Positions 26,347-36,109 are shown, numbered from the stretch's first letter. The stretch: 64,000 nt of DNA from Alphaproteobacteria bacterium (GCA_016869675.1 VGDP01000003.1:62001-126000), one strand, 5' to 3'. The notes: a model not told the origin generated them from the letters alone. Numbers and translations are program-made.

Positions 26347-28128
26347 ATGAACTTTGCGTTTCCTCAGCTGCGGGCGAATCGCCGCGAAGGCCGATCCGTC
26401 TTGCCGGCGCTTGTCGGATTGATCATCGCCGTCGCGGCCTGCGCCCAGACGACCGGCGGCAACGCCCCGATCGTGGCGAACTCCGACGAATCCAATGACT
26501 TAGTGATCGATTCGGCGATCAGCGGCGCACCATCGCCCTTCGGCAGCTATCTGGCTGGACGGTTCGCGCGCAACGAACGGGACCTGGACGGCGCGGCCGA
26601 CTTCCTGGTTCAGGCGCTGGCGATCGACCCGGACAATCACGACCTGCGGTTCCAGGCGTTCCGCGCGCTGGTCGCGGCTGGGCGCCTCGACGAGGCGCTG
26701 CCCCTCGCCGAGGAACTCGTGGCGGTCGACCCTGAGGCGCCAGGCCTAGTGCTCGCCCTCGCGGCCTTCAAGGACGGCCAGTACGAGGACGCCCGGGGCT
26801 TCCTCTCCCAGCTTTCGCCCAGCGGCTACAACGCCTTGCTGGTACCCCTCGTCGAGGCTTGGCTCACCTTTGCCGAGGGCGACGCGCCGGCGGCTCAGGG
26901 CATCCTCGGGTCGATGCCGGAGAGCGCTGGATTCACGGCGTTCCGCGCCCTGCATCAGGGTCTGATGTACGAGCTGGCCGACGAGAGCGACGCTGCCGAG
27001 GCCGCCTACAAGGTGGCGGCGAACGCCCAGCCGGGCGCGTTCCGTGTCGCCCTGGCCCTGGGCGGGCTCTACGAACGGCTCGACCGACTGGACGACGCGC
27101 GCGCGGTCTACGACGCCTTCGTCGAGGCCAACCCCGACGCGCCCTGGCTCGATGACACCATCGCGTCGCTGGGCGCGCGCGCGACGCCCGCGCCCCTGAT
27201 CGCCACTCCGGTCGAGGGCGCGGCTGATGTTCTGTTCGGCCTGGCGGACGCCCTGCAGGGCGAGGACGAAAGCGGAGAGGCGCTGGTCTACGCGCGCCTG
27301 GCCGACTACCTGCGCCCCGACCACGACGCGACGCAGTTGCTGTTGGGCGAGGTGTTTGAGCTGCAGGGGCTGCCACACGAAGCCATCGCCGCCTACGGCC
27401 GCGTGGCGCCCGGGTCGCCCCTGGCCTGGACCGCGCGCCTGCGCGTCGCGACCAACCTCGACGCCCTTGATCGCAGCGCCGAGGCGGTCGCCAACCTCGA
27501 AATCATGGCATCCGAACGGCCGGCCCGGCCGGACCCCTGGGTCACCTTGGGTGACGTTCGGCGCGGCGCCCGGGAGTGGGCCGCGGCGGCGGCGGCCTAC
27601 GACAAGGCCATCGCGTTGTCGGGCGAGGCCCAGCCGCGGCATTGGCGGCTCTACTACGTGCGGGGCATCGCCTTCGAGCGCGCCCAGCAATGGCCGCGCG
27701 CCGAGGCCGATTTCCTGAAGGCGCTCGAACTAGAGCCCGAGCAGCCCTACGTGCTGAACTACCTTGGCTACTCCTGGGTCGATCAGGGCATCAACCTGGC
27801 CGAGGCGCTCGACATGATCGAGAGCGCCGTCGACCAGCGGCCCAACGACGGGTTCATCGTCGACAGCCTGGGCTGGGCCCTTTACCGACTCGGCGACTAC
27901 CGCGAGGCCGTGCGGCACCTCGAACGAGCGCTCGAACTGGAGCCGGACGACCCGACCATTAACGACCACCTTGGCGACGCCTTGTGGCAGGTCGGCCGGG
28001 TCGTGGAGGCCGAGTTCCAGTGGCGACGCACGTTGTCGCTGAATCCGGACGAGGCGCTTGCCGCGTCGATCAAGGCGAAACTGGAACGCGGCCTGGTGGT
28101 GGCGTCGCCGTCGAACGGTGACGGCTGA
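26347..28128 (+). CDS. TPR-repeat lipoprotein
   Basis: Encodes 593 residues. A type II signal peptide ends at a lipobox (IAVAAC, Cys about 31). The rest is a series of TPR-like helical hairpins, clearest near the end (PYVLNYLGYSWVDQG, DGFIVDSLGWALYRLGDY). Alphaproteobacteria often carry such a gene directly before ispE. It is probably attached to the outer membrane as a protein-interaction scaffold. Its stop overlaps the ispE start. Confidence 0.85.
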   Translation: MNFAFPQLRANRREGRSVLPALVGLIIAVAACAQTTGGNAPIVANSDESNDLVIDSAISGAPSPFGSYLAGRFARNERDLDGAADFLVQALAIDPDNHDLRFQAFRALVAAGRLDEALPLAEELVAVDPEAPGLVLALAAFKDGQYEDARGFLSQLSPSGYNALLVPLVEAWLTFAEGDAPAAQGILGSMPESAGFTAFRALHQGLMYELADESDAAEAAYKVAANAQPGAFRVALALGGLYERLDRLDDARAVYDAFVEANPDAPWLDDTIASLGARATPAPLIATPVEGAADVLFGLADALQGEDESGEALVYARLADYLRPDHDATQLLLGEVFELQGLPHEAIAAYGRVAPGSPLAWTARLRVATNLDALDRSAEAVANLEIMASERPARPDPWVTLGDVRRGAREWAAAAAAYDKAIALSGEAQPRHWRLYYVRGIAFERAQQWPRAEADFLKALELEPEQPYVLNYLGYSWVDQGINLAEALDMIESAVDQRPNDGFIVDSLGWALYRLGDYREAVRHLERALELEPDDPTINDHLGDALWQVGRVVEAEFQWRRTLSLNPDEALAASIKAKLERGLVVASPSNGDG

Positions 28129-29014
28129 ACGCCGGGCACTGTCGATCGACGCGCCAGCCAAGGTCAATCTCTATCTTCACGTTCTGGGGCGCCGGGCCGA
28201 CGGCTATCACAACCTGGACAGCCTCGTCGCTTTCGTTGACGTGGCCGACACGCTGGTCGTTCGACCGTCGGACCGGCTGCGCCTGACCATCACCGGCCCC
28301 GAGGGCCGCGGCGTCGACGCGGGCGCCGACAACTTGGTGCTGCGCGCGGCCCGGCTGCTGGCCGAACACGCCGGTCGCAACACTGGCGCCGATATCCGAC
28401 TGGTCAAGCGGCTGCCCGTGGCAGCCGGCCTCGGCGGCGGTTCGGCGGACGCCGCCGCCACACTCCGCCTGCTCGACCGGCTGTGGACGACGCGCGCGAG
28501 CGACGTGGATCTGGCGCGGCTCGGCGCCAAGCTCGGTGCGGACGTGCCGGTGTGCCTGGCGGGCCGCGCGACCCTGGTGCGCGGCGTCGGCGCGCGCCTG
28601 CGACCAGCGGCGCCATTGCCGCCCGCCTCAGTCGTCCTGGTCAACCCACGACGACCCTTGGCCACGGTGCGGGTTTTCGGCGCGCACGATCCGCGACCCC
28701 GGCGGCCGGCACGGCCCTTCGGCGCCATCGCCGACGTGCGCGACCTAGCGCGTCGCTTGGCCCGGCGACGCAACGACCTTACGGGAGCTTCGTCGCGACT
28801 CGAACCCGCCGTGCCCGTCGTGCTGGCCGAACTGGCGACGGCTGGGGCCTTGCTCGCGCGCATGTCGGGCAGCGGCGCCACGTGCTTTGGCCTGTTTGGT
28901 GACGAGCACGAAGCGTCGGCAGCGGCCGCCTGGCTGTCCGACCGTCACGAGGAATGGTGGATCCAGGCCACGCGCTTCAAGATCTCGGCTCCACCGATCG
29001 AGGGTGTGACATGA
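28118..29014 (+). CDS. ispE: 4-diphosphocytidyl-2-C-methyl-D-erythritol kinase
   Basis: Encodes 298 residues from GTG 28118, which overlaps the TPR stop. GHMP-kinase motifs are APAKVNLYLHVLGRRADGYH, the ATP loop PVAAGLGGGSADAAA and the C-terminal MSGSGATCFGLF. IspE phosphorylates CDP-methylerythritol in the MEP isoprenoid pathway. It is somewhat Arg-rich in the middle but complete. Confidence 0.93.
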   Translation: MTAERRALSIDAPAKVNLYLHVLGRRADGYHNLDSLVAFVDVADTLVVRPSDRLRLTITGPEGRGVDAGADNLVLRAARLLAEHAGRNTGADIRLVKRLPVAAGLGGGSADAAATLRLLDRLWTTRASDVDLARLGAKLGADVPVCLAGRATLVRGVGARLRPAAPLPPASVVLVNPRRPLATVRVFGAHDPRPRRPARPFGAIADVRDLARRLARRRNDLTGASSRLEPAVPVVLAELATAGALLARMSGSGATCFGLFGDEHEASAAAAWLSDRHEEWWIQATRFKISAPPIEGVT

Positions 29015-29235
29015 TTGCCACATACCTTTCGTTTGGCGCGCTGGCGCGACCATGGGCTTGACGGATCGCGCGCCGAAACTAGGTTATGCCCCGGTTCTGG
29101 TACGCGTTTAACGATTTTCGTCCGGATCCTTTTTTTGGTTCTGTCATCGCGGCGGAACAAGGGTTGGGAACGAAGCGTTAAGGGATAGAGGGCATGGTGC
29201 CCGCGTTTTCGTCGCCGAGACACGCGGCCTGATAG

Positions 29236-29576
29236 ATGGGGGAGACAACGTACATCGTCGGACACAAGATCAAGGCCCTGGCCCTGGCTGCGGCTATCGT
29301 GCTGGCGCCCACCTTGGCCCTTGCTCAGGAAGAAGGGGTCGCGGCTGGCGAAGAGGCATGATCAACACGCCTTTCGGCGCGGCGAGCCCGGTCGTTGTGG
29401 GTGGTGTCGTGCTCGGCGCGGTGATCGGTCTGACGATCGCTCTCGATGACAATGGCGACAGCGACGAGGCCAGGGGCGCCACGGGCGCCGGCGGCACGGG
29501 CGCAGGCGGCACCAGTCGTCGCGACTCCTACAGAAATTCGCGAAGTGGCGGCCTCTGGCCACCGCTTCTCGTTTGA
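29236..29576 (+). pseudogene. Possible small secreted protein split by a frameshift
   Basis: ATG 29236 gives 41 residues with a clean signal peptide (KIKALALAAAIVLAPTLALAQEE) and ends at TGA 29359. A second frame opens at ATG 29358, overlapping as ATGA, with a hydrophobic glycine-rich segment (ASPVVVGGVVLGAVIGLTIAL) and a Gly/Ala/Thr tail. Joined, they look like one small alphaproteobacterial secreted or membrane protein of about 110 residues. They could instead be two coupled peptides. I do not recognise a family. The 220 bp before it (29015-29235) hold no gene. Confidence 0.35.
29545..29574 (+). terminator. Terminator-like hairpin
   Basis: GTGGCGGCC, loop TCT, GGCCACCGC (one mismatch and one G-T pair) is followed by TTCTCGTTT. 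It lies at the end of the small split gene and before the convergent ABC ATPase gene. Confidence 0.4.
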
Positions 29577-29621
29577 GGGTCCCGTGTCGCGCTGGGGGCC
29601 CCAGGCTGACGAGATCGGTAT

Positions 29622-30707
29622 CTAGGCTCGGCGCCCGGCCGAGTCGTCGGTCGTGCTTGCCAGGGCATGCAGCACGCCGCGCGCCGTGACGCGGCCGATT
29701 TGGGAGCCATCGGCGCCGCGCACGGGGATGGCCTCGGTCCGGTCGCCGAAGCGCGGCAGGAGCTGCTCGAGCGAAAGGTCCGCCGCGACCGCCTCGACGC
29801 CGTGGATCGCAGCGGTGCCGGGCTCCATGGCTTCGCGCACCGTCAGGACCTTGACCCTCGGCACATCGCGCGTGAACTCGGTGACGTACGCGGTCGCCGG
29901 ACGCATGACCACGTTGGCCGGCGAGTCGATCTGCACCACCTCGCCGTCCTTCATGATGGCGATGCGGTCGGCAAGTCGCAGCGCCTCGAGGAAGTCGTGG
30001 GTGATGAACACGATGGTCTTTCGCAACACCTTCTGCAAGCGCAGGAACTCGTCCTGCATCTGGCGGCGGATCAGTGGATCGAGCGCACTGAACGGCTCGT
30101 CGAGGAACCACAGCGCCGGCTCCACGGCCAGGCTGCGCGCGAGGCCGACACGCTGCTGCTGACCCCCCGACAGCTCGCGCGGGTACGACCGTTCGCGCCC
30201 GGCCAGGCCGACCAGTTCGATCATCTCGAGCGCCCGCTTCGTGCGCGCGCCGCGCGCCAGGCCCTGCACCTTGAGCGGGAAGGCCACGTTCTCCAGCACG
30301 GTCAAATGCGGCAGCAGACCGAAGTTCTGAAACACCATGCCTATCTTGTGGCGGCGGATGTCGATGAGCTGGGTGTGCGACACGCGCAGCAGGTCCTCGC
30401 CGTCCAGCATGATCTCGCCGGCCGTCGGTTCGACCAGGCGCGACAGGCAGCGCACGACCGTCGACTTGCCCGAGCCGGACAGCCCCATGATGACGAAGAT
30501 CTCGCTCTGGTGGACGTCGAAGCTGACATCGCACGCGGCCGCGATGTGCTGGGCGCCCCGGATGCGCCCGATGGTCTTGGCCCGGTCAACGACCGCGCCA
30601 TTGCCGGAGACGAAGAACTGCGCGGGATCGGGGCCGTACACTTTCCAGACGTGCCGGCACGAAAGCTTGACTTCGCGGGACGCCGAGCCCGCCGCCGTAT
30701 CCACCAT
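29622..30707 (-). CDS. Glycine betaine/proline-type ABC ATPase (OpuAA/ProV-like)
   Basis: Encodes 361 residues. Walker A is GLSGSGKST (75-83), the signature is LSGGQQQR, Walker B is LWFLDEPFSALD and the His switch is ITHDFLEA. The extended N-terminus and the C-terminal CBS-like region (KVLTVREAM to IGRVTARGVLHALA) are typical of osmolyte-type importers. It lies 196 bp after the binding-protein gene, with no permease between them, which is unusual. Confidence 0.9.
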   Translation of the reverse strand: MVDTAAGSASREVKLSCRHVWKVYGPDPAQFFVSGNGAVVDRAKTIGRIRGAQHIAAACDVSFDVHQSEIFVIMGLSGSGKSTVVRCLSRLVEPTAGEIMLDGEDLLRVSHTQLIDIRRHKIGMVFQNFGLLPHLTVLENVAFPLKVQGLARGARTKRALEMIELVGLAGRERSYPRELSGGQQQRVGLARSLAVEPALWFLDEPFSALDPLIRRQMQDEFLRLQKVLRKTIVFITHDFLEALRLADRIAIMKDGEVVQIDSPANVVMRPATAYVTEFTRDVPRVKVLTVREAMEPGTAAIHGVEAVAADLSLEQLLPRFGDRTEAIPVRGADGSQIGRVTARGVLHALASTTDDSAGRRA

Positions 30708-30903
30708 GCCCCTGATCTCCCGTCGCGAAGCCCCGTCGTCGCTTGATTTTTCGTTGTGCTTCGCGCCGGCGAAGGGATTGTTTCGGCTCGGCCGCGGCGG
30801 GTCAACCCAACAATGAGTTTCGGCCTTCCCGCCGTCGCCTTCGTGGCAGCGGTGGCAAGGCCGAAAACCTGCATGCCATCGCCGACAAGCGCCGGCGCGC
30901 CGA

Positions 30904-31875
30904 CTACATCATGGCGGCGTCAACCCACGCCTGCCACTTGTCCTTGTTGTTCTCGACCCACTCATCCGCGATCTCGTCGACAGTGTGACCCTGCGAATCG
31001 ACCGCGTAGAGCATGGGAAGCTGCTCCTCGGTGGTGAGCTGGAAGGCCTTGAGGAACTTGTAGGCGGCGGGCCAGGTGTCCTTCATGCCGGCCCACGCGA
31101 TCTTGAAGACGGGCCGGCCTTCCGGCCAGTCGCAGTCAAACGTCTCGTCAGGGTTCATGCCCCAGGCCGGGTCCGAGACGCACGCGTCCTCGTAGGGCGG
31201 CAGCTTGACCTGGTGCATCTCGATTTCGGCATGCACCCAGTGCGGCGACCACAACTGTGTCAGGATCGGCTGCTTCTTCTCGACCGCCGACTTCAGCTCG
31301 GCGACTATGTTGCCCTCGCTGCCGGCCGGAATGGTCACGAAGTCGAGGCCCAGCGCCTTCATGCGCGGAGCGTTGAGGTCGCCCCAGTCGGCCGGGTAGT
31401 CGACGAAGCGGCCCGAGGGCATGGTATCGGGCGTGGCGAAGATCTCGGTGCACTCCTTGAGCGCCGTCCAATCCGGCAAGCCTGGGCACATCTCCTCGAC
31501 ATAGGCCGGGTACCACCACGTTTCGCGCGTGACCAAGCCCAGGTCGCCCAGTTCCTCTACCTTGCCGGACCCGACCGCCTCGCCGTAGCCGTCGCCGATG
31601 TTGCTCATCCAGATCTCGAGCGACGCGGTGACGTCGTTGTCGGCGAGGCCCTGGAGCTGCGGATAGTAGCCGGCGGTGATGTACTCGACCGCATAGCCCA
31701 TGCGCTCGAGGATCTTGCCCGCGATCTTCGTGGTCAGATGCTGGCCGGTCCATTCGTTGATGGCGAGCTTGATCGGCTCGGACGATTCCGGCACCGAGCC
31801 GGCCTGCGCGCCGCCGGCGCCCACCAACGCGGCCACGGCCAGACTGCCGAGCCAAGCGGACGTCCTGCGGTTCAT
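30904..31875 (-). CDS. Glycine betaine/choline-type ABC substrate-binding protein
   Basis: Encodes 323 residues with a signal peptide ending near AGGAQAGS. The mature sequence has IKLAINEWTGQHLTTKIAGKIL and ITAGYYPQLQGLADNDV, with aromatic-rich stretches (ETWWYPAYVE, QLWSPHWVHAEIE) like the cage that binds trimethylammonium groups in ProX/OpuAC proteins. It is the first gene of the pair with the ATPase at 29622-30707. The ligand may be betaine, choline or another methylated amine. Confidence 0.88.
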   Translation of the reverse strand: MNRRTSAWLGSLAVAALVGAGGAQAGSVPESSEPIKLAINEWTGQHLTTKIAGKILERMGYAVEYITAGYYPQLQGLADNDVTASLEIWMSNIGDGYGEAVGSGKVEELGDLGLVTRETWWYPAYVEEMCPGLPDWTALKECTEIFATPDTMPSGRFVDYPADWGDLNAPRMKALGLDFVTIPAGSEGNIVAELKSAVEKKQPILTQLWSPHWVHAEIEMHQVKLPPYEDACVSDPAWGMNPDETFDCDWPEGRPVFKIAWAGMKDTWPAAYKFLKAFQLTTEEQLPMLYAVDSQGHTVDEIADEWVENNKDKWQAWVDAAMM

Positions 31876-31969
31876 TCCTAACCTACCTCCGTGTGGTTCC
31901 GCCGCGTAGGCCGGCGGATCGAGGTGCCATTGGAACCTCCCGCACCTGCCCTGGCAAGGACTTTGTAGC

Positions 31970-33304
31970 TTACGTTTGCGGGTGCATACGACCGTCGACG
32001 CCCAGGAACGCGCGTCCTTCGGCGTCGTAGAAGCGCGTGCGCCCCGCCGCGCACAGCACGCCCAGCATGGCCGGCACCGGCTGCCTGGCCGCCTCGAGTC
32101 GCTGCGCGACGTCCAACGGGTCGAGCTCGTCCAAGAGCTCGAACGGCCCCTTGGCCCAGGCGTAGCCCCAACGCATGGCACGGTCGACGTTGACGATGTC
32201 GTCGGCGATGCCGGGTACCAACCCGGCCGCGTAAGCCAGCGTGCCGCCCACCACGTCCCAGGCCAGCCGGCCCAGCGGCCCCTGGGACACGATAAGGTCC
32301 CGGGCGGTCCGCTCCCGATCGCCGAGCACCGCCTTCGCTTCGGCCCGCCACGCCCCGGTCCGCAGATCGAACGTCTCGCGCACGCGCGAACCATCGGCCG
32401 CCTTGCCCATGCGGTAGAACCCGGCGCCCGCCTTGCGGCCGATCTGGCCGCGCTCGGCCATGGCCTGCACCGGCGCCGGGAAGCGCAGATAGGCACGGCC
32501 CGCGTCGCCTTGGGGCAGGTTGGCGGCCAGGTTCTTGGCCACGAAGTCCATGACGTCCAGGCCGATCAGGTCGATCAGGCCGAACAACCCGGTCGAGGGC
32601 AGCCCGACCGGTTCGCCGAGCGCCGCGTCGATCGCCTCGGCGCTGGCACCCGCCTCCAGCGCGTCCATGGCCTTGTGCAGGCCCATGAGCATGAAGAAGC
32701 AGCCGATGCGGTTGGCGATGAAGTTGACCGTGTCCTTGGCGTGGACGATGCCCTTGCCGAGGCGCACGCCGATGAACGCCTCGAACGCGGGGACCACGTC
32801 CGGCGCCGTCTCGGGCCCCGGCACGATCTCGCAAAGACGCATGACGGCGACCGGGTTGAAGAAGTGGGTGACGACGATGTCGCGCCGCAGATGCGCGGGC
32901 ATGTCGCGCACCAGGTCGCGCAGCGGGATGCCCGAGGTGTTGGTGCTGACCACGGAGCCCGCGCGCCGCGCGGCCTCGATGCGCGCGAGCAGGTCGCGCT
33001 TGGTGGCGAGGTCCTCGAACACCGCCTCGCACACCCAGTCGCAGTCCGCGATCCGGCCGAGGTCGTCCTCGACATTCCCTGGCGTGATCAACGCCGCCTT
33101 CTCGAGCCTCTTCATGGCCGCCGGGCGCAAGCCGGGCAGCCGTTCGATCGCGGCGCGCGCCGGCCCCGCCCGGTCGCCGGCCGGCCCCGCCCGGTCGAGC
33201 AGCACCACCGGAACGTCGCGGTCCGCGCACAGCGCCGCGATGCTAAGCCCCATGGTGCCCGCACCGATCACCGCGACCTTGCCGATCGTCAGCCCGCCGC
33301 TCAT
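31970..33304 (-). CDS. 3-hydroxyacyl-CoA dehydrogenase (stand-alone)
   Basis: Encodes 444 residues. The NAD-binding loop GAGTMG is at 14-19. STNTSGIPLRDL, HFFNPV and the C-terminal helical dehydrogenase domain are all present. It has no fused enoyl-CoA hydratase. A 21-bp in-frame tandem repeat doubles DRAGPAG near residues 37-50. It acts in beta-oxidation or aromatic degradation on L-3-hydroxyacyl-CoA. Divergent from the metY-like gene with 91 bp between starts. Confidence 0.88.
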   Translation of the reverse strand: MSGGLTIGKVAVIGAGTMGLSIAALCADRDVPVVLLDRAGPAGDRAGPARAAIERLPGLRPAAMKRLEKAALITPGNVEDDLGRIADCDWVCEAVFEDLATKRDLLARIEAARRAGSVVSTNTSGIPLRDLVRDMPAHLRRDIVVTHFFNPVAVMRLCEIVPGPETAPDVVPAFEAFIGVRLGKGIVHAKDTVNFIANRIGCFFMLMGLHKAMDALEAGASAEAIDAALGEPVGLPSTGLFGLIDLIGLDVMDFVAKNLAANLPQGDAGRAYLRFPAPVQAMAERGQIGRKAGAGFYRMGKAADGSRVRETFDLRTGAWRAEAKAVLGDRERTARDLIVSQGPLGRLAWDVVGGTLAYAAGLVPGIADDIVNVDRAMRWGYAWAKGPFELLDELDPLDVAQRLEAARQPVPAMLGVLCAAGRTRFYDAEGRAFLGVDGRMHPQT

Positions 33305-33395
33305 GGCCGTCTCCCTCGCCGCCGCACGCCCCGGTTGGACGCGCTTCGCGGCTCGTGTACGCTGCCCGGCGTCCTCTCCGCAACCGGCTTCGCCC

Positions 33396-34700
33396 GTGGC
33401 CTCCGACCCCGATCAGCCATCCTTCGACACGCTCAGCCTGCACGCGGGCCAGGAACCCGACCCCGCGACCGGCGCGCGCGCCGTGCCGATCTACCAGACC
33501 ACATCCTACGTGTTCCGCGACGTGGACCACGCGGCGGCGCTGTTCAACATGGAGCGGGTCGGCCATATCTATTCGCGCATCTCGAACCCGACCGTCGCGG
33601 TGCTGGAGGAACGCATCGCCGCGCTCGAAGGCGGTGTCGGCGCCGTGGCCACGTCCAGCGGCCAGGCCGCCCTGCACCTGGCGATCGTGACCCTGATGGG
33701 CGCCGGAAGGCACATCGTCGCCTCGGCCTCGCTCTACGGCGGGTCGCACAACCTGCTCAACTACACCCTGCCGCGCTTCGGCATCGCCACGACGTTCGTC
33801 GACGTGCGCAAGCCCGAGGCGTTCGCCGCCGCGATCCGCCCCGAGACGCGGCTGGTGTTCGGCGAGGTCATCGGCAACCCCCGGCTCGAGGTGCTGGACA
33901 TCCCGGCGATCGCCCGCGTCGCGCACAGCGAGGGCCTGCCGCTGCTGGTCGACGGCACGTTCGCCACGCCCTATCTGCTGCGTCCCTTCGACCACGGCGC
34001 CGATCTGGTGTTCCATTCGGCGACCAAGTTCCTGGGCGGGCACGGGGTCGCCATCGCCGGCATGCTGGTGGACGGCGGCCGGTTCGACTGGGCGGCGTCA
34101 GGCAAGTTCCCGACACTGACCGAGCCCTACGCCGGCTACCACGGTCTCGCCTTCGCCGAGACCTTCGGGCCCCAGGCCTTCGTCATGCGAGCCCGCGCCG
34201 AGGGCCTGCGCGATTTCGGCGGATGCCTGAGCCCCGCGAACGCGTTCCACATCCTGCAAGGGGTCGAGACCCTGCCGTTGCGCATGGCGCGCCACGTCGC
34301 CAACGCCGAGCGGGTAGCCGCGTTCCTGGACGGCCACGACGCGGTCGCCTGGGTCGCCTACCCGGGCCTGCCCAGCCATACCGATCACGCCCTGGCCAAG
34401 CGCCTGCTGACCAAGGGGGCCGGTGCCATCCTGTCGTTCGGCATCAAGGGCGGCCGGGCCGCCGGCGCGCGGTTCATCGAGCGGCTGCGCCTTTGGTCGC
34501 ACCTGGCCAACGTGGGCGATGCCAAGTCGCTGGTGATCCATCCGGCCTCGACCACGCATCAGCAGATGGACGCGGCGGCGCTGGCCGCGGCGGGAGTCGG
34601 GGAGGATCTGGTCCGCCTGTCGGTGGGCCTGGAGGATGCGGGTGACCTGATCGCCGACCTGGACCAGGCGCTGCGCGCGGCGCGCAAGGCGGCGGCATGA
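33396..34700 (+). CDS. metY: O-acetylhomoserine sulfhydrylase (MetY-like)
   Basis: Encodes 434 residues from GTG 33396. Cys/Met-metabolism PLP family: ALHAGQ-type start, YSRISNPTVAVLEERIAALEGG, the PLP lysine in HSATKFLGGHG and VIHPASTTHQQM. It converts O-acetylhomoserine and sulfide to homocysteine. Its stop overlaps the next gene (ATGA). The leader is too short for, and does not resemble, a SAM riboswitch. Confidence 0.92.
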   Translation: MASDPDQPSFDTLSLHAGQEPDPATGARAVPIYQTTSYVFRDVDHAAALFNMERVGHIYSRISNPTVAVLEERIAALEGGVGAVATSSGQAALHLAIVTLMGAGRHIVASASLYGGSHNLLNYTLPRFGIATTFVDVRKPEAFAAAIRPETRLVFGEVIGNPRLEVLDIPAIARVAHSEGLPLLVDGTFATPYLLRPFDHGADLVFHSATKFLGGHGVAIAGMLVDGGRFDWAASGKFPTLTEPYAGYHGLAFAETFGPQAFVMRARAEGLRDFGGCLSPANAFHILQGVETLPLRMARHVANAERVAAFLDGHDAVAWVAYPGLPSHTDHALAKRLLTKGAGAILSFGIKGGRAAGARFIERLRLWSHLANVGDAKSLVIHPASTTHQQMDAAALAAAGVGEDLVRLSVGLEDAGDLIADLDQALRAARKAAA

Positions 34701-35488
34701 GGATCGGGGTTCCGAGCCACCCCGGTTTCGCCGCGACCGGCGGCCGCCCCTGGTCGCGCGCCGCCGAGACCATCGTCTTCGTCCACGGCGCCGGCATGGA
34801 CCACACGGTGTGGTCGCTGCCGGCGCGCCACTTCGCCCACGCGGGACGCGCCGTGCTGGCCCCGGACCTGCCCGGTCACGGCCGCTCGGGCGGCGCCGCG
34901 CTCGGCGACATCGGCGCCATGGCCGACTGGCTGATCGCGTGCCTCGACGGGCTCGAGGTCGCGCGCGCCGCCCTGGTCGGCCACAGCATGGGCGCCCTGT
35001 TGGCGCTGGAGGCCGCGTCGCGGCGGCCCGAGCGGATCGCGCGGCTGGCGCTGTTCGGCGCCGCCCCGCGCATGCCGGTGCATCCCAGCCTGCTGGGCGC
35101 GGCGCGCGACGATCCGGCACGCGCCCACGCCATGATCGCGGGCTGGGGCCATGGCCGGCGCGGCCGGATCGGCGGCCATCCCGGCCCCGGGCTGTGGGCG
35201 CGCGGCGGCACGGTCACGCTGCTTGCGCGCGCCGGCACGGGCGTGCTCGCCGGCGACTTGGCGGCGTGCAATGGCTACGACGGCGCGGCGGCCGCGGCGC
35301 GGGTGCGTTGCCCGACGCTCGTCGTGATCGGCGCCGAGGACCGCATGACGCCGCCGCGCGAGGGCCGCGCCTTGGCCAAGGGGATCGCCGACGCCCGCCT
35401 GGTCGAAGTCCCGCGCGCCGGGCACATGATGGTGGTCGAGGATTCCGACGTTACGCTCGACGCACTGCGAGGCTTCATGCTGGCCTGA
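34697..35488 (+). CDS. Alpha/beta-fold hydrolase
   Basis: Encodes 263 residues. It has the oxyanion region FVHGAGMDHTVW, the nucleophile elbow GHSMG, an acid in VVIGAEDRMTP and the His in RAGHMMVVED. It is translationally coupled to metY, but it lacks MetX character, so it is not the acetylhomoserine-forming enzyme by sequence. The ester substrate is unknown. Confidence 0.85.
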   Translation: MRIGVPSHPGFAATGGRPWSRAAETIVFVHGAGMDHTVWSLPARHFAHAGRAVLAPDLPGHGRSGGAALGDIGAMADWLIACLDGLEVARAALVGHSMGALLALEAASRRPERIARLALFGAAPRMPVHPSLLGAARDDPARAHAMIAGWGHGRRGRIGGHPGPGLWARGGTVTLLARAGTGVLAGDLAACNGYDGAAAAARVRCPTLVVIGAEDRMTPPREGRALAKGIADARLVEVPRAGHMMVVEDSDVTLDALRGFMLA

Positions 35489-35490
35489 CC

Positions 35491-36108
35491 ATGGACGCGG
35501 CGATCCTCGTCTCGGCGGTGCTGGCGGGCGGCATCGTCGTGCTGACCCCTGGCCCCGCCGTGGTCGCCCTGATCGGCATCGGCGCCGCCCAGGGGCGGCG
35601 CGCCGGCGCGGGCTTCATCCTCGGCCACCTGGCCGGCGACCTGCTGTGGTCGATCCTGGCGCTGGTCGCCCTGGTCGGCGCGCACCTGATCGCGCCGGCG
35701 GTCTTTCAGGTGCTGGCCGTCGCGTGCGGCGGCTATCTGCTGTACCTGGGCACGCGGTCGCTGCTGGCCCGGCGCGGGCCGGACGGCGTGGCCGGCGCGC
35801 GGGTCGAACGGCCGCTGATGCGCGGGCTCGCCTTCGGCCTGACCAATCCCAAGAGCTACCCCGTCACGCTCGCGATCTTCACAGCCCTGCTGGCGGACAA
35901 GCTGGAGGCGTTTGACGCCACCAGCGCGCCGGCGCTGCTGGCCGCATGCTTCGCCGGGTTCCTGGTGGCCGATGCGATCCTGGTTTGGTTCGTCGGGCTG
36001 CCGCCGCTGCGCCGGCTCTATCTCAGCCACGGGGTGTGGCTGGTGCGCGCGACCGGCGCGCTGTTCATCGGCTTCGCCATCGTCACTCTCTGGGACGCCT
36101 TCGCGTAG
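35491..36108 (+). CDS. LysE/RhtB-family translocator
   Basis: Encodes 205 residues with about six membrane helices. The family start VLTPGPAVVALIGIGAAQGRRAG and the LTNPKSYPVTLAIF motif are present. Such proteins export amino acids or their derivatives. It starts 2 bp after the hydrolase stop, so metY, hydrolase and exporter form one operon, perhaps relieving excess methionine-pathway intermediates (inference). Confidence 0.88.
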   Translation: MDAAILVSAVLAGGIVVLTPGPAVVALIGIGAAQGRRAGAGFILGHLAGDLLWSILALVALVGAHLIAPAVFQVLAVACGGYLLYLGTRSLLARRGPDGVAGARVERPLMRGLAFGLTNPKSYPVTLAIFTALLADKLEAFDATSAPALLAACFAGFLVADAILVWFVGLPPLRRLYLSHGVWLVRATGALFIGFAIVTLWDAFA

Positions 36109-36109
36109 C

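Noticed and set aside
33170-33215. Short tandem GC repeat as a regulatory site
   Set aside because: It is a 21-bp in-frame duplication inside the hydroxyacyl-CoA dehydrogenase gene that only repeats DRAGPAG.
33305-33395. SAM or SAH riboswitch ahead of metY
   Set aside because: The leader is only 91 bp and contains none of the conserved SAM-II, SAM-I or SAH blocks.
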